In this document: piece after piece, positions 14,912 to 24,116 of the stretch
Numbering within the stretch: the first letter of the stretch is position 1
Layout of the letters: each line of letters opens with the position of its first letter
Assembly: GCF_004769195.1 (NCBI RefSeq)
Contig: NZ_RQET01000002.1
Span: 1 to 64,000 of the forward strand
Length of the DNA stretch: 64,000 nt
Source of the DNA: Leptospira fletcheri
GTDB lineage: Bacteria; Spirochaetota; Leptospiria; Leptospirales; Leptospiraceae
Reading direction: 5' to 3'
Position numbers and translations under genes: made by a program
Notes under the pieces: generated by a model
What the model saw: the letters and a program-made list of their open reading frames with translations, nothing else
Database searches by the model: none
Told to the model about the DNA's origin: nothing

Positions 14912-15759
14912 GAGTCTTAGCAGGAGCTTCACTCGCGATTCTACTATTCGGGTGTTTCGGGACTTCCGTAAAAGAAGCTCCGTCTCGAACGGAAAATCGG
15001 GAATTTCCGGGAAGAAAAATTTGCATTCTATATTTGGAATCCGAATCGGACACCGTCGTGGAAATCAATCCTACGGTCTGTAAGACCCGAACGCCTCCCC
15101 TACATACGTTCCATCCTGCCATCGCCTTGGCCGCCCTCGAGTCGGGCAGCCTGAAAGATCCGAATGCACTCTACAAATGGGATCGCACCAAGTATCCTTA
15201 TATCCGATGGCAGAAGGACCTGAACCTACAATCCGCTACGGAGTCGTCTGCGATCTGGTACTTCCAGAAGTTGGTCCGGGAAACGTCCCTGCCCAAAACG
15301 AGATCCTGGCTGCAAAACGCCGGACTCCCGGCAAACGCGACGGAAGAAAATCGGGCGTTCTGGCTAGAGGAGGGTTATTCCCTGAACGGGGAGGACTTCT
15401 TCGGATTTTTGCGAAACCTAGTATTGCAAAGACTTCCGGTACGGGAAAAAAACCGCGCGGCCGTACTTGCGGCGCTGGAACGATCCCCGGGAAAAATCAG
15501 CAACCCCACGGGAACCCACACTCTGGGCGGAAACTGGGGAGAAGCGGAGCGCTTTTATTCCGACTCCGGTACAGCCTATCTAGGAGGCAGGAGTCTTTCC
15601 CTTTTTTGGTTCTTTTGGAAATCGGGCACAAAGAGCAGATTATTTTTTTCCAGAGTGGAAAGCGAAACGGAGATCCTAAATCCTCTCGATGCAGCGCGCA
15701 TCGGAACGGAATTCCTGCAAAAGGAACATCTGTGGGAAAGGTTCTTTTTTTCCCGCTAA
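14908..15759 (+). CDS. class D beta-lactamase-fold (penicillin-binding) lipoprotein with destroyed active site
   Basis: The frame is open from 14680, but the start is set at the ATG of the ATGA overlap (14908), giving 283 residues and a lipoprotein signal MRVLAGASLAILLFGC (Cys16). The body aligns with OXA-type class D enzymes as I know them: TFHPAIALAALESG corresponds to STFKIPNAIIGLETG, YKWD---WQKDLNLQSATESSAI to FKWD---WERDLTLRGAIQVSAV, and FWLEEGYSLN to FWLEGQLRIS. The catalytic Ser-x-x-Lys has become His66-Thr-Phe-His69, and the Lys-Thr-Gly region reads T-H-T-L-G (203-207). Only the SxV-like Ser-Ala-Ile (114-116) survives. Hydrolysis of beta-lactams is therefore not expected. A binding or sensing role, or a decaying gene, are the alternatives; the intact frame favours the former. 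Confidence 0.72.
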   Translation: MRVLAGASLAILLFGCFGTSVKEAPSRTENREFPGRKICILYLESESDTVVEINPTVCKTRTPPLHTFHPAIALAALESGSLKDPNALYKWDRTKYPYIRWQKDLNLQSATESSAIWYFQKLVRETSLPKTRSWLQNAGLPANATEENRAFWLEEGYSLNGEDFFGFLRNLVLQRLPVREKNRAAVLAALERSPGKISNPTGTHTLGGNWGEAERFYSDSGTAYLGGRSLSLFWFFWKSGTKSRLFFSRVESETEILNPLDAARIGTEFLQKEHLWERFFFSR

Positions 15760-15885
15760 ACCCCCTTCGGTTTCGTTTTTTTCCCCGGGAATCCTGCCGA
15801 AAAAGATTCTTCTTTTCCCGGAAACCGCGTCCAACGATCATGGAAAGTCGTAGGCACCTGTCCTCTGTACTTCCGCGCTAACTGG

Positions 15886-18057
15886 ATGAAACGTAACGCA
15901 CTGTACTACACCGTCTTAATCGTCTCCTTTATCGCGGCTTTTCTAATCCTCTTACACTTCGGAAAAAAAGTAGAAACGGATCTTCCGAACCAATCTCAAA
16001 TACGGAGTTCTTCGATCGGTTTCCAGATCGGCGCCTTTTTACCCGCGGAGCTTTTGACCAAAGGTTTAAAGGAACCTTTTGCTCTTCTTCTCTTCCAGAT
16101 CGGACTCGTCATGGTCGCGACCAAACTCTTCGGAAAAGTCTCGGTGGCATTCGGCCAGCCCGCAGTGATCGGAGAGATCGTGGCGGGAATTCTGTTGGGT
16201 CCATCCTTGTTCGGTTACTTATTTCCGGAAGGATACGCTACGGTTTTTCCCAAGCCTTCTCTTGCGATCCTCCAATCCATCAGTCAGATCGGATTGGTTT
16301 TCTTCATGTTCGTCATCGGAATGGAATTGGATCTGAAGACGTTGAGAAACCAAGCGGACTCCGCGATCCTCATTTCTCATGCAAGCATCCTTCTCCCTTT
16401 CCTATTGGGAGGAGTGTTGGCCCTCTCCTTCTACTCCAGGCTGGCTCCGGAAGGAATTAGTTTTCTTTCCTTCTCTCTTTTTATGGGAATCGGGATGAGC
16501 ATTACCGCCTTTCCCGTCCTTGCTCGTATCGTACAAGAGAAAGGATTGACCAAAACGAAATTGGGAAACTTGGCCCTGACCTGCGCCGCTTCGGACGACT
16601 TGACCGCGTGGTGTCTATTGGCCTGTGTGATCGCCCTCGTCCAGGCGGGAGGTCTACTCTCCGGACTCCTGACGATTCTATTGGCCTTACTTTATATTCT
16701 TTGCATGTGGAAACTGGTTCTCCCCTGGATGCGGAGGGCGGGTCACATCTTTACGAACCGCGAGGCTTTTACCAAAACCGCGGTCGCATTCTTTCTGCTA
16801 TTCCCTCTCGGCTCCGCGTGGGTCACCGAGACCATAGGAATACATGCTTTATTCGGAGCCTTTCTCGCAGGCACAGTCATGCCGGATCGCCCGAAACTCA
16901 GAACCCTTTTGGCGGAAAAAGTCGAGGACGTCAGCACCGCCATCTTTCTACCTTTATTCTTCGCCCTGACCGGAATTAGAACCCAAATCGGTTTGTTAAA
17001 CGAAGGCGGTCTCTGGATCGATTTTCTCTGGGTTCTCGTCGTCGCGATCGTCGGTAAGTTCGCAGGCAGCGCCTTAGCCGCAAGAGCGTCCGGCAAGGAT
17101 TGGAAGGAATCCTTGTCCTTGGGAGCGCTGATGAACACCCGAGGTCTCATGGAGCTGATCGTCCTGAACATCGGCTACGACCTGGGCATTCTTTCCTCCC
17201 AGGTTTTTTCCATGATGGTGCTCATGGCTCTCGTCACCACGTTCATGACGGGTCCTTCGTTGGGCGCAATCAACCGCTTTTTCTCCTCGTCGTCCGCTCC
17301 GGGAAAAGAGAGAAAAAACGGAGGGATTCTCATCGCCTTCGCTCTTCATTCCAGGGGCATCGACCTTCTTCGATTGGCCAACGGATTCTTTTCTCCCGGA
17401 TCCAAAGGCAAGGAAGTCACCGCTTTGCACATGAGCCCCGATTCCTCCATTTCCGGAAAAGTGGCCCAGAGATACGAAAAGACGAGTTTCGAACCCTTGC
17501 AAAAACTTTCCAAAGAATTCGGGATCAGGCTGCGGACTCTTTACAAACCTTCGGATAACGTCACCCGCGATATATTAAAAACGATTCAATCAGGAAATTA
17601 TAATATATTTTTGACAGGCGGAGCCAGATCCCTGTTCAGCGACGACGTATTAGGCGGAAAGATCCGAACCCTTCTTTCCGAATCCGAAAAAAACGCTGGA
17701 ATTTTGGTCGCGGAAAAACTGGGAAAAATCGACCGCCTAACGGTAGCCATGTATTCGGAATCGGATACGAAACTCCTTCCTGTCGCGGTCCGACTTTCCA
17801 AGAACCTCGGATCGAAAGTGGCGGTCTGGGATCCCAGAGGTGGAATCGCTCGTCTTCCCCAAAAAGATCGGAACCTATTAAAGAAAGAAAGGATTCCGAT
17901 CCTACGAGAATCGGATCCGACGGTATTGGGAGAAGCCGATCTCATCATCTGCAACCTGGAGACCTGGGAAGCGGAACCGGAACTCCACAACTGGGAACTT
18001 TCCGACGGATCCGGGTTGTTCCTGATCCGATTCGCCGGAAATTCGGAATTCGTTTAA
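15886..18057 (+). CDS. CPA2-family cation:proton antiporter with C-terminal cytosolic domain
   Basis: A 723-residue transporter. About 13 hydrophobic segments occupy residues 1-460, including PAVIGEIVAGILLGPSLFGYLFP, GLVFFMFVIGMELDLKTL and a stretch with TCAASDDLTAW, where the paired Asp residues are those that carry protons in CPA2 antiporters. The remaining ~260 residues are soluble and look like two universal-stress-protein-like repeats (GGILIAFALHSRGIDLLRLA; LTVAMYSESDTKLLPVAVRL), the arrangement of many KefB/NhaS3-like exchangers. Na+ or K+ is the probable cation. The gene converges with kdpE and the two stops overlap by four bases (18054-18057), so K+ uptake and cation exchange genes face each other. 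Confidence 0.85.
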   Translation: MKRNALYYTVLIVSFIAAFLILLHFGKKVETDLPNQSQIRSSSIGFQIGAFLPAELLTKGLKEPFALLLFQIGLVMVATKLFGKVSVAFGQPAVIGEIVAGILLGPSLFGYLFPEGYATVFPKPSLAILQSISQIGLVFFMFVIGMELDLKTLRNQADSAILISHASILLPFLLGGVLALSFYSRLAPEGISFLSFSLFMGIGMSITAFPVLARIVQEKGLTKTKLGNLALTCAASDDLTAWCLLACVIALVQAGGLLSGLLTILLALLYILCMWKLVLPWMRRAGHIFTNREAFTKTAVAFFLLFPLGSAWVTETIGIHALFGAFLAGTVMPDRPKLRTLLAEKVEDVSTAIFLPLFFALTGIRTQIGLLNEGGLWIDFLWVLVVAIVGKFAGSALAARASGKDWKESLSLGALMNTRGLMELIVLNIGYDLGILSSQVFSMMVLMALVTTFMTGPSLGAINRFFSSSSAPGKERKNGGILIAFALHSRGIDLLRLANGFFSPGSKGKEVTALHMSPDSSISGKVAQRYEKTSFEPLQKLSKEFGIRLRTLYKPSDNVTRDILKTIQSGNYNIFLTGGARSLFSDDVLGGKIRTLLSESEKNAGILVAEKLGKIDRLTVAMYSESDTKLLPVAVRLSKNLGSKVAVWDPRGGIARLPQKDRNLLKKERIPILRESDPTVLGEADLIICNLETWEAEPELHNWELSDGSGLFLIRFAGNSEFV

Positions 18058-18758
18058 TGGAAAACCGAGTCGTCTTCGGCCTTCAGATAATATCCGACTC
18101 CCGGCTCCGTAATGAGAATTTGAGGCTTACTCGGGTCCTCTTCTATTTTTTTCCGGATTTGATTCACGTACACCCTTAGATAGCCGGCTTCCGAAATTTG
18201 GTTCGGTCCCCAGAGTTCCTTTAAAATCTGGGTTTGGGTGATGATCTTTCCCGGATACGTAGCCAATAATTTCAAAAAGGAATATTCGGTCGGAGTCAGT
18301 CGGACATCCTTCCCCGATTTTGTAACCCGTCGGGAGCCGAAGTCCAATTCCAGAGTTCCGATCCTCACCTTGACATCCGTTTTTTCCGGAGAGGAATGCC
18401 TGAGCAAAACCCGGATTCTCGCTAGGAGTTCTCCCACTCCGAAGGGCTTCGTGAGATAGTCGTCGGCTCCGGCATCTAAGAGACGGATCTTATCTTTCTC
18501 CGCATCTCTCACGCTTAATACCAGAACGGGAACCTTGGAACCGCTCTCCCGGATCCTTTCCAGAAATTCCTCACCTCCTTTGTCAGGCAGGCCTAAATCG
18601 AGAATCACCACGTCGGGTCGGATCATGTAGAATTTGGACAATGCGTCCGTCACGGAAACGGCTTCCTCCAATTTATATCCTTCCGACTCGCAGGCCATTC
18701 GGAGCAATCGACGGATTTGTACCTCGTCGTCCACCGCGAAAACGATGGGGCTAGCCAA
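18054..18758 (-). CDS. kdpE: KdpE response regulator
   Basis: A 234-residue OmpR/PhoB-type regulator. The receiver has the acidic pocket DDE (residues 10-12), the phospho-acceptor Asp54 in VVILDLGLPDKGG and Lys in DYLTKPFGVGEL. The C-terminal winged helix reads VRLTPTEYSFLKLLATYPGKIITQTQILKELWG and ends with RVYVNQIRKKIEEDPSKPQIL-TEPGVGYYL. Position directly after kdpD, with an eight-base overlap, identifies it as KdpE, the activator of kdpFABC under K+ limitation or osmotic stress. Confidence 0.92.
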   Translation of the reverse strand: MASPIVFAVDDEVQIRRLLRMACESEGYKLEEAVSVTDALSKFYMIRPDVVILDLGLPDKGGEEFLERIRESGSKVPVLVLSVRDAEKDKIRLLDAGADDYLTKPFGVGELLARIRVLLRHSSPEKTDVKVRIGTLELDFGSRRVTKSGKDVRLTPTEYSFLKLLATYPGKIITQTQILKELWGPNQISEAGYLRVYVNQIRKKIEEDPSKPQILITEPGVGYYLKAEDDSVFH

Positions 18759-21414
18759 AAGATTCCTCCAAAGGAGGGAAGGTCATGACTGGAATTCGTA
18801 TTAGAAAACGGGCTCCCCCCTCCGCACGATTTTCGGCCCAAATTTTTCCGCCCTGCGCTTCCACAAGCCCCTTACATATGGACAACCCGAGACCGGTGCC
18901 ATGAGCGTAAGAAGACACCTTAGTGAATTTGTCGAAGATCCTTTCCTCTTCCCCCTTCGGAATTCCGGGTCCCTCGTCTTCGACGACCAGGAGAAGATGG
19001 TCTCTCGGAACACTGGCACGAACCCTCACCGGGGTTCCTTCCGGAGTATGTAAAAAAGCGTTTTGGATGAGATGAATGAGCACTTGCTGCATGATACGGT
19101 TGTCCAATCGCACGAGAGGCATGTTTTCGTCCACCTCCGAGACCAAGCTGTGGGAACCTTTTTCACTCTCCTCTTCCGCCACGGCGCCTAACACCAAATC
19201 GGCGGGGTCTTCCCATTGCAGGTCCAATTGCAGACGGCCCGATTCCAGGCGGGTCATGTCCAGAAGGTTGTTCACTAACCTTTCCAATTTTCGATACGCA
19301 CCGCGGATTTCCTTCAGGAGAGAGATCTCCTTGCCCTTGTCTCCCTGTATCTCTCGATCCAGCAAATCCAGGGAAGCGCGGATTACCGTTAAAGGCGTAC
19401 GGAATTCATGACTTACGGAATTGAAGAGAGCGGAATGCAATCTTTCCGACTCCTCCACCATACGAGCGTTTTCTCTCAATCCCAGAAGTTGGATCCTTTC
19501 CAGAGCCAAAGCGATCTGATTCAACATGGAATGGAGGAGCGCGTCTTCTCCCGGTTCCAAAGGTTGCTTGGATTCCCGATCCAAACCCAGGACTCCGAAA
19601 CAACCTCCGGGAGAAAGAAGAGGAAGATACAGTCCTCGGGAAAGAGGGACCGTGTCCGTGGAATTTCCGGAAGGTTTTCTATTTTGGAAGGACCAGGATG
19701 CCAGCGCGAATTCCCTGGATTCCGGAATGAATCCGCTTTTGGGGTGAGCGGTCCTGTCCAGGCGACCGTCCTTATCCGCAATGACTACGAAGATAGGACA
19801 GGAGAAGGTTTTCGTCAGGACTTCCACTGACGCGTTCACGATTCCGTCCGTCGTATGCGTTCTGGAAAGCGCAAGAGAAAGCTCGTACAAGGAAGAGATC
19901 GCCTCTTCTCCGTATTTCAACGCTTCCTCTCTGGATCTCAACCGGGTGGTAAAGACTCCGAGCACCATCGCGAGCACGAAGTACATCACGAACATCATCC
20001 AATCCTCCAGTTTCCCGATAAAAAACGTGAACCTCGGAGGGATAAACAGGAAATTCCAGAGCAATGCGGAAAGAGCGGAAGTGACCAGAACCGGACCGCG
20101 CCCCGCAAACAAGGAAATGAACATTACAAAAAAAAGATATACTAATCCGATAGACCAGTAGCCCACCAGATTCAGAAGCAGAAGGTTCACCGAAGTGACC
20201 GCCAAAAGTCCTAAAAAGGAAAAGAAATACTGGATAGGCCCGGACTTTCCGATCCACCAGATAGGTCGTAAATTCTTGTATTTTCCTTCCCCTCCCGGAA
20301 CGACGACCAATTGGAAATTCGCGGATTCCGCGGATAGCCTTTCCAGCAGGGAGCCTCCCTCCAGAAAATGCCGGAAACGACTGTGAGTGGTCCGACCGAT
20401 CACCACATGGGTGGCCTTGGTTCTCTCTACGGCCCTTAGGATCCCCTGTACTAGATCCTTTTCGGGAAGGCTTAGGATCTCGGCTCCCAATTCTCTCGCC
20501 AATTGAAGATGGGAATGCAACTGTTTCCTTTCCTCGACCGTAAGGCTCCTTCCGTTTTCTATGTAAACCGTCACCCAACTGCACTTCAGTAAAAAAGCCA
20601 TTCTCTTGGCGTGACGGATCAACTCCCCGGACCCGGGAGCGGGACTGATCGCGACCAGAATCTTTTCCGATAATTTGGAATCCTTCGTGGGCTCGAGTCG
20701 GGAAAGTTCCCTGTCCACGAGCTTGGAAGTATAACTTAAGGCAAGTTCCCGGAGAGCCGTCAGATTCGGAACTCGAAAGAAAGAACTTAAAGCGCCCGCC
20801 ACTTTTTCGGAGGGATAGACCTTTCCTTCTTTCAATCTTTTGATCAGGTCGTCTGGGACAAGGTCCACTAATTCGACTTCATCGGCGATCTCGAGGATGG
20901 AATCCGGTACTCTTTCCGAGACGGGAGCCCCGGAGAGTTCCTCCACGATATTGGCTCGGCTTTCCAAATGCTGTACGTTTAACGTGGAATACACGTCGAT
21001 TCCATGGTCCAGAATTTCGAGTACGTCCTGGTACCTCTTCGGATGCCGGGAACCCGGAACGTTCGTATGCGCCAATTCGTCGACCAGGACCAGTTCGGGT
21101 TTTCTTTCCAGCACCCCGTCCAGGTCCATCTCCTCCAACTCGACGTTCTTGTATTTCGATTTCTTTCGGGGAAGTAGCGCCAAGCCTGCCGCTTGCTCTT
21201 CCGTCTCTTTTCTTTTATGGGTCTCCAGATAACCCACAACCACGTCTCTTCCCTCGGACTTGGCTTTTTGCGCGTCCCGGAGCATCTCGAAGGTTTTCCC
21301 CACGCCAGCCGCCATCCCGAAGAAGATCTTGAACTTTCCTCTGGACTGCGATTCCGCTCCGATCCTGGAAAGCAATTCGTCTGGATCCGGTCTTTTTTCC
21401 TCAGGATAGGTCAT
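18751..21414 (-). CDS. kdpD: KdpD osmosensitive K+ channel sensor histidine kinase
   Basis: An 887-residue sensor with the full KdpD architecture. The N-terminal KdpD domain carries a Walker A (GMAAGVGKT near 33-41) and VDELAHTNVPGSRHPKRYQD; a USP-like domain follows (ILVAISPAPGSGELIRHAKRMAF). Four membrane helices lie near 390-490 (LGLLAVTSVNLLLLNLVGYW to FVMYFVLAMVLGVF), then a GAF-like domain, the phospho-acceptor His669 in NSVSHEFRTPLTV, and the ATPase lobe (HLIQNAFLHTPEG, DEGPGIPKGEEERIFDKF, GTGLGLSICKGLVEAQGG). It senses K+/turgor and phosphorylates KdpE. It follows kdpC on the same strand with a 21-base gap. Confidence 0.94.
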   Translation of the reverse strand: MTYPEEKRPDPDELLSRIGAESQSRGKFKIFFGMAAGVGKTFEMLRDAQKAKSEGRDVVVGYLETHKRKETEEQAAGLALLPRKKSKYKNVELEEMDLDGVLERKPELVLVDELAHTNVPGSRHPKRYQDVLEILDHGIDVYSTLNVQHLESRANIVEELSGAPVSERVPDSILEIADEVELVDLVPDDLIKRLKEGKVYPSEKVAGALSSFFRVPNLTALRELALSYTSKLVDRELSRLEPTKDSKLSEKILVAISPAPGSGELIRHAKRMAFLLKCSWVTVYIENGRSLTVEERKQLHSHLQLARELGAEILSLPEKDLVQGILRAVERTKATHVVIGRTTHSRFRHFLEGGSLLERLSAESANFQLVVVPGGEGKYKNLRPIWWIGKSGPIQYFFSFLGLLAVTSVNLLLLNLVGYWSIGLVYLFFVMFISLFAGRGPVLVTSALSALLWNFLFIPPRFTFFIGKLEDWMMFVMYFVLAMVLGVFTTRLRSREEALKYGEEAISSLYELSLALSRTHTTDGIVNASVEVLTKTFSCPIFVVIADKDGRLDRTAHPKSGFIPESREFALASWSFQNRKPSGNSTDTVPLSRGLYLPLLSPGGCFGVLGLDRESKQPLEPGEDALLHSMLNQIALALERIQLLGLRENARMVEESERLHSALFNSVSHEFRTPLTVIRASLDLLDREIQGDKGKEISLLKEIRGAYRKLERLVNNLLDMTRLESGRLQLDLQWEDPADLVLGAVAEEESEKGSHSLVSEVDENMPLVRLDNRIMQQVLIHLIQNAFLHTPEGTPVRVRASVPRDHLLLVVEDEGPGIPKGEEERIFDKFTKVSSYAHGTGLGLSICKGLVEAQGGKIWAENRAEGGARFLIRIPVMTFPPLEESFG

Positions 21415-21435
21415 ACGGTTTTTTTACTTCTCTCT

Positions 21436-22032
21436 TTAGTGATTCTTTCCGTCGGAACGTTGCGCCAATTGCGCCGAGTCTTGCAAAGCCAAATTCAATT
21501 TGAGGACGTTGATCTTTTCCTCGCCGAAAATTCCCCATTGCGGAGGCTCCGAAACTTGCACGATTAGATCTTTTAGATGCCGAATTTGTTCTTCGTTTAA
21601 TCCTCTTGCTTTTGCGACTAATGGAAGCTGGTATTCCGCCGCCCTAAGACTCAAATGCGGATCCAGACCGCTTGCAGAAGCGAAAACCAATTCTGCCGGA
21701 ACCTCTTCGGCCCCTCCTCTCTCCAACCAGTATTTTCTTCTTTCCTCCATCTGTTTGCGTAGCGTCTCGCTAGTCGTTCCCAGATTGCTCGCGGCTCCTG
21801 ACTCCGGGTTAAATCCGGCAGCGGAAGGTCTGGGGTGAAAGAATTCCGGGGAATCGAACTTTTGAGCGAGTAACGCTGATCCCGCCACTTTTCCGTTCCT
21901 CACGATCAGCGAACCCTGACTCTGTTCCTTAAATACCATCTTTCCGATTCCGTAAATTAAGAAAGGATAAAGGACTCCGCAAAGGACAGTCCAAAAAAAG
22001 AATTGAGAAACTACTCTTCTCATACGAACCAC
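21436..22032 (-). CDS. kdpC: K+-transporting ATPase subunit KdpC
   Basis: A 198-residue subunit with one N-terminal membrane helix ([24 protein letters not shown]). Family marks include [44 protein letters not shown] and LNLALQ near the end. KdpC assists high-affinity ATP binding by KdpB in the complex. The start overlaps the kdpB stop by 13 bases. Confidence 0.93.
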   Translation of the reverse strand: MVRMRRVVSQFFFWTVLCGVLYPFLIYGIGKMVFKEQSQGSLIVRNGKVAGSALLAQKFDSPEFFHPRPSAAGFNPESGAASNLGTTSETLRKQMEERRKYWLERGGAEEVPAELVFASASGLDPHLSLRAAEYQLPLVAKARGLNEEQIRHLKDLIVQVSEPPQWGIFGEEKINVLKLNLALQDSAQLAQRSDGKNH

Positions 22033-24113
22033 CCTTGGACGTAATTCAACAGAACGTCAATGATTTTGATGCCGAAAAAAGGCAATAGCAAGCCGCCGAA
22101 ACCGTAAATGAATACGTTTCTCGCCAACACGGAATCCGCTCCTATAGGACGATACTCGACGCCCTTCAGGGCCAGAGGTACTAAAAACACGAGTATCAAC
22201 GCGTTGAAGATCACCGCACTTAAGACCGCGGACTCCGGACTTCCTAATCCCAGGAAGTTCAGGACTCCTAGACTTCCTTTCCCGAACATGGGATACAGAC
22301 TCGCAAAGATCGCCGGAAGAATGACGAAATACTTCGATACGTCGTTTGCCACGCTGAACGTCGTCAAAGATCCTCGGGTCATGAGAAGCTGTTTTCCGAT
22401 TTCCACGATCTCGATGAGCTTGGTCGGATTGCTGTCCAAGTCTATCATGTTCCCGGCCTCCCTTGCGGTTTGAGTTCCGGTATTCATCGCGACTCCGACG
22501 TCCGCCTGAGCGAGAGCCGGCGCGTCGTTGGTTCCGTCTCCGATCATCGCGACTAATTTGCCGGAGGCCTGCTCTTCCCGGATTCGTTTCAACTTACTCT
22601 CGGGAGTCGCCTCCGCGATAAAATCGTCCACTCCCGCTTCTGCAGCGATCGCCGCCGCGGTAAGAGGATTGTCTCCCGTGATCATCACGGTCCGGATTCC
22701 CATCGTTCTTAAACGGGCAAAACGTTCTCGGATCCCGCCTTTTACGACGTCTTTCAAATGTACGACGCCTAAAATTTCCCTGCCTTCCGAAACTACGAGA
22801 GGGGTTCCTCCTTCCTTCGCTATGTCCTCCACGATTCGAACGATCTCGTCCGGAAATTCTCCACCGAGTCCGATCACGTAATTTCGAATCGCATCCGACG
22901 CTCCCTTCCGGATGTTCTGTCTGCTTTTTCCATCTGCCTGGGACGTAAAATCCACTCCGCTCATCTTAGTTTTGGCGGTGAACGGAACGAAGTTTCCTCC
23001 CAGCTCGGAAAGGTTCCTACCTCTGATTCCGTATTTTTCCTTGGCGAGCACTACGATGGATCTACCTTCCGGTGTTTCGTCGGAAAGAGATGCGAGCTGT
23101 GCGGCGTTCGCAAGTCTTTGTTCCTCCACTTTCGGAGCCGGTAAAAACCTCGTCGCCATCCTGTTTCCGAACGTGATGGTTCCGGTCTTATCTAAGAGAA
23201 GCACGTCTATATCGCCTGCCGCTTCTATGGCTCGTCCGGATTTTGCGATCACGTTCCTACGAATCAAACGGTCCATACCGCTGATTCCGATCGCGGAAAG
23301 CAAACCGCCGATCGTGGTGGGAATCAGGCAGACCAAAAATCCCACAAGAGCCGGAAGAGAACCGGAAAGACCTAGATCTCCTCCTCCTTCTTTTAAGCTG
23401 TAATGAACCGCCGGAACCAAGGTGGCAACAGCCAAAAGAAAAACGAGGGAAAGCGCAGAAAGCAGAATGGATAACGCGATCTCGTTCGGAGTCTTTTGTC
23501 TGGCCGCTCCTTCCACCAAAGCGATCATCTTATCGATGAACGTCTTTCCCGGGTCTGTCGTGATCTGAATGACGACCTTGTCGCTTAACACTTTCGTTCC
23601 TGCGGTCACCGCGGATCTATCACCGCCCGATTCCCGAATCACGGGAGCGGATTCTCCGGTAATTGCGGATTCGTCCACGGATGCGATTCCGTCCACAACC
23701 TCTCCGTCTCCGGGAATGATATCCCCGGCTTCACAGATCACCTTGTCTCCCGTACGAAGTTGGGAAGCCGGAACCTTAGTCTCCGAATTCCCGGTCAATT
23801 TCCTTGCCTGAGTCTCGCGCCTGGTTTTCCTCAAGGATTCCGCTCTCGCTTTTCCCCTACCTTCCGCAAGTGCCTCCGCAAAATTCGCGAACAATACCGT
23901 CGCCCAGAGCCATAAGGAAATTTGCGCGGTAAAAGCGAGATGCCCCGAACTTGAAAACAATTCCGCAGTCGTCAGAATCGCTCCCAAATATACCATAAAC
24001 ATCACCGGGTTTTTCCACTGAGTCCTGGGATCTAATTTGAGAAACGAATCCCGGATCGCGCGAAGTAAGAGATCGGAGTCGCCGAAAAACGAAGTCTTTT
24101 TATTGGAAGTCAT
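22020..24113 (-). CDS. kdpB: K+-transporting P-type ATPase subunit KdpB
   Basis: A 697-residue P-type ATPase. The actuator motif is [20 protein letters not shown], the phosphorylated residue is Asp308 in [14 protein letters not shown] (Asp307 in the E. coli protein), and the hinge motif is [21 protein letters not shown]. KdpB supplies the energy for K+ uptake through KdpA. Length and motifs are as usual for the family, with no sign of damage. The start lies three bases after the kdpA stop. Confidence 0.96.
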   Translation of the reverse strand: MTSNKKTSFFGDSDLLLRAIRDSFLKLDPRTQWKNPVMFMVYLGAILTTAELFSSSGHLAFTAQISLWLWATVLFANFAEALAEGRGKARAESLRKTRRETQARKLTGNSETKVPASQLRTGDKVICEAGDIIPGDGEVVDGIASVDESAITGESAPVIRESGGDRSAVTAGTKVLSDKVVIQITTDPGKTFIDKMIALVEGAARQKTPNEIALSILLSALSLVFLLAVATLVPAVHYSLKEGGGDLGLSGSLPALVGFLVCLIPTTIGGLLSAIGISGMDRLIRRNVIAKSGRAIEAAGDIDVLLLDKTGTITFGNRMATRFLPAPKVEEQRLANAAQLASLSDETPEGRSIVVLAKEKYGIRGRNLSELGGNFVPFTAKTKMSGVDFTSQADGKSRQNIRKGASDAIRNYVIGLGGEFPDEIVRIVEDIAKEGGTPLVVSEGREILGVVHLKDVVKGGIRERFARLRTMGIRTVMITGDNPLTAAAIAAEAGVDDFIAEATPESKLKRIREEQASGKLVAMIGDGTNDAPALAQADVGVAMNTGTQTAREAGNMIDLDSNPTKLIEIVEIGKQLLMTRGSLTTFSVANDVSKYFVILPAIFASLYPMFGKGSLGVLNFLGLGSPESAVLSAVIFNALILVFLVPLALKGVEYRPIGADSVLARNVFIYGFGGLLLPFFGIKIIDVLLNYVQGWFV

Positions 24114-24116
24114 AGA

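Noticed and set aside
19772..20584. 270-codon minus-strand frame inside kdpD
   Set aside because: Out-of-frame shadow of kdpD.
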